Assembly: GCF_947632445.1 (NCBI RefSeq)
Contig: NZ_CANRPM010000021.1
Location: forward strand, 1-43,729
From: an uncultured Bacteroides sp.
Lineage (GTDB): Bacteria; Bacteroidota; Bacteroidia; Bacteroidales; Bacteroidaceae
DNA length: 43,729 bases
Reading direction: 5' to 3'
Position 1 is the first letter of the stretch, and every line of letters starts with the position of its first letter. Positions 42,615-43,729 of this stretch are shown piece after piece. Made by a program: the position numbers and the translations under genes. The notes under the pieces were generated by a model. It worked only from the letters and a program-made list of their open reading frames with translations, did not search any database and was not told the DNA's origin.

Positions 42615-43508
42615 ATGAAAGAAATAGTCAAACTGGATAATGTGGAAGCATACAACCGGATGTTCGGCCTGAAGAGCCTGCATCCGCTGATTACTATCGT
42701 CGACCTGAAAGAGGCTACCCGCTTCCCTGCACACGTCACCATGAACTATGGCGTCTACGCCCTATTCCTGAAACAGACCCGTTGCGGAGACATCCGATAT
42801 GGCCGCCAAACCTACGACTACCAGGAAGGAACCGTAACCAGTTTTGCGCCGGGGCAAGTAGTCGAAATTCAACTGGAAGAACAGCCCCAGGCACGGGGAC
42901 TTCTGTTTCATCCCGACCTCATACGAGGCACGGCGTTGGAACGCGAAATCAGGCATTATTCTTTCTTCTCCTACAACTCCAGCGAAGCGCTCCACCTATC
43001 GGAAACGGAGAAAGGCATCTTTACCGACTGCCTGGACAAGATACGCATGGAGGTAGAACGACCGGCCGACCGGCACAGCAAACGGCTCATTGTACGCAAC
43101 ATCGAACTCCTGTTAGACTACTGCCTACGCTTCTACGAGCGCCAGTTCAACACCCGCGCGGCTGTCAACAAGAATGTCCTCAACCAATTCGAAGACCTGC
43201 TGGACGGCTATTTTCTGGACAACCTGGCACAAGAACACGGCCTGCCCACCGTCCGTTACTTTGCCGACAAAGTCTGCTTGTCGCCCAACTACTTCGGCGA
43301 CCTGATTAAAAAGGAAACGGGCAAATCGCCCCATGAATACATACAGGACAAGATTATCGACCTATCCAAAGAGATGATAGCCGGCACGGACAAGACTGTC
43401 AGCCAGATTGCCTACGAACTGGGGTTCCAGTACTCCCAGCACTTCAACCGCCTGTTCAAGAAGCACGTGGGACATACGCCTTGCGAATACCGCAGGACAT
43501 TGGCCTAA
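42615..43508 (+). CDS. AraC-family transcriptional regulator
   Basis: 297 aa. The N-terminal half is a cupin-like ligand-binding domain (GVYALFLKQTRCGDIRYGRQTYDYQEGTVTSFAPGQVVEIQ). The C-terminal AraC/XylS helix-turn-helix domain spans about 195-297, with VRYFADKVCLSPNYFGDLIKKETGKSPHEYIQDKII and VSQIAYELGFQYSQHFNRLFKKHVGHTPCEYRR. Targets are unknown. It is the last gene before the terminal repeat. Confidence 0.93.
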   Translation: MKEIVKLDNVEAYNRMFGLKSLHPLITIVDLKEATRFPAHVTMNYGVYALFLKQTRCGDIRYGRQTYDYQEGTVTSFAPGQVVEIQLEEQPQARGLLFHPDLIRGTALEREIRHYSFFSYNSSEALHLSETEKGIFTDCLDKIRMEVERPADRHSKRLIVRNIELLLDYCLRFYERQFNTRAAVNKNVLNQFEDLLDGYFLDNLAQEHGLPTVRYFADKVCLSPNYFGDLIKKETGKSPHEYIQDKIIDLSKEMIAGTDKTVSQIAYELGFQYSQHFNRLFKKHVGHTPCEYRRTLA

Positions 43509-43606
43509 CTCCGCACACCTTAACGCATGCCATCCTCTCAAGAGAAAAATTCCTGCCTGCGGACAAACCACATCCCTTACCGGCTCTATGCCTACTGTAA
43601 ATTTGC

Positions 43607-43729
43607 AGATACGCATCTATGGGGAGTACAGATACGCATCTGTCATGTTGGTAGATACGCATCTGTAAGTTGGCAGATACGCATCTGTAAGTTGGCAGAT
43701 ACGCATCTGTAAGTTGGCAGATACGCATC
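43607..43729. repeat. Tandem array of 22-23 bp units, runs off the window (array D)
   Basis: The 12-bp core AGATACGCATCT starts at 43607, 43630, 43653, 43675, 43697 and 43719, spacings 23, 23, 22, 22 and 22. Later units are identical (core plus GTAAGTTGGC). Each core carries a CAGAT/ATCTG dyad around a 4-nt centre. The last copy is cut by the window end. It lies about 100 bp past the AraC regulator stop. The change of period between 23 and 22 breaks any reading frame, so it is not coding. Confidence 0.92.

Noticed and set aside
43456..43728. Reading frame encoding a repetitive peptide in the right-end array
   Set aside because: It is a by-product of the tandem repeat; the period changes between 23 and 22 bp and no start signal or family supports it.

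Overview
The window looks like ordinary chromosome from a gut Bacteroidales species, most likely Bacteroides. Many start regions carry the Bacteroides-type promoter (TTTG near -33, TAnnTTTG near -7, about 19-20 bp apart). Several proteins belong to families typical of the phylum: a TamL-like outer-membrane lipoprotein, a DUF4296 lipoprotein, DUF5606, DUF3276, a Porin_10 barrel, a long NusB, a cysteine-poor DksA-like protein and an eukaryote-like IleRS. No tRNA, rRNA, prophage, insertion sequence or CRISPR array was recognised.

Layout. 1-230 is a 23-bp tandem repeat. 240-9091 (minus strand) holds an aldo/keto reductase, a phosphohexomutase, a C69 dipeptidase, an M23 peptidase and the TamL-like protein. 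9238-10020 is a divergent TrmH-type RNA methyltransferase. 9971-15988 (minus) is an operon running from ileS through a DksA-like protein, lspA and a DUF4296 lipoprotein to a small protein. 16561-19997 (minus) is nusB-yajC-ybbR-coaE-DUF5606. 20257-23650 (plus) holds DUF3276, rplY, pth, an S4 protein and a Gfo/Idh/MocA oxidoreductase. 23718-26449 (minus) is a HIT protein and a CPA2-type antiporter. 26684-29691 (plus) is a porin with a periplasmic solute-binding protein, meeting nadE tail to tail. 31766-32794 (plus) is a perR-rubrerythrin peroxide-defence unit with a clear PerR-box. 33105-35549 (plus) is an ECF sigma/anti-sigma operon with two exported proteins of unknown role. 35672-38629 (minus) is a FadL-type barrel behind a Trp/Gly/Tyr-rich and Arg/Ser/Thr-rich secreted protein. 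The right end holds prmA, a membrane-anchored GH25 lysozyme, a small protein, a PlsC-type acyltransferase, an omega-amidase-like nitrilase and an AraC regulator, then a 22/23-bp tandem repeat that runs off the window.

The most unusual signal is not a gene. Intergenic regions repeatedly hold short tandem arrays with a 22-23 bp period (1-230, about 16217-16356, 21556-21621, 32887-33001, possibly 40741-40800, and 43607-43729). The units differ in sequence between arrays but agree in period, and several contain a small dyad. Two arrays 16.6 kb apart share one unit family, in which an 8-bp core appears in either orientation without losing the 23-bp phase. I know of no described element that matches this. 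Other regulatory signals worth a look are a nested inverted repeat in the ileS leader, a hairpin in the rplY leader, a dyad just before the ECF sigma gene, and a porin promoter that leaves almost no 5' leader.
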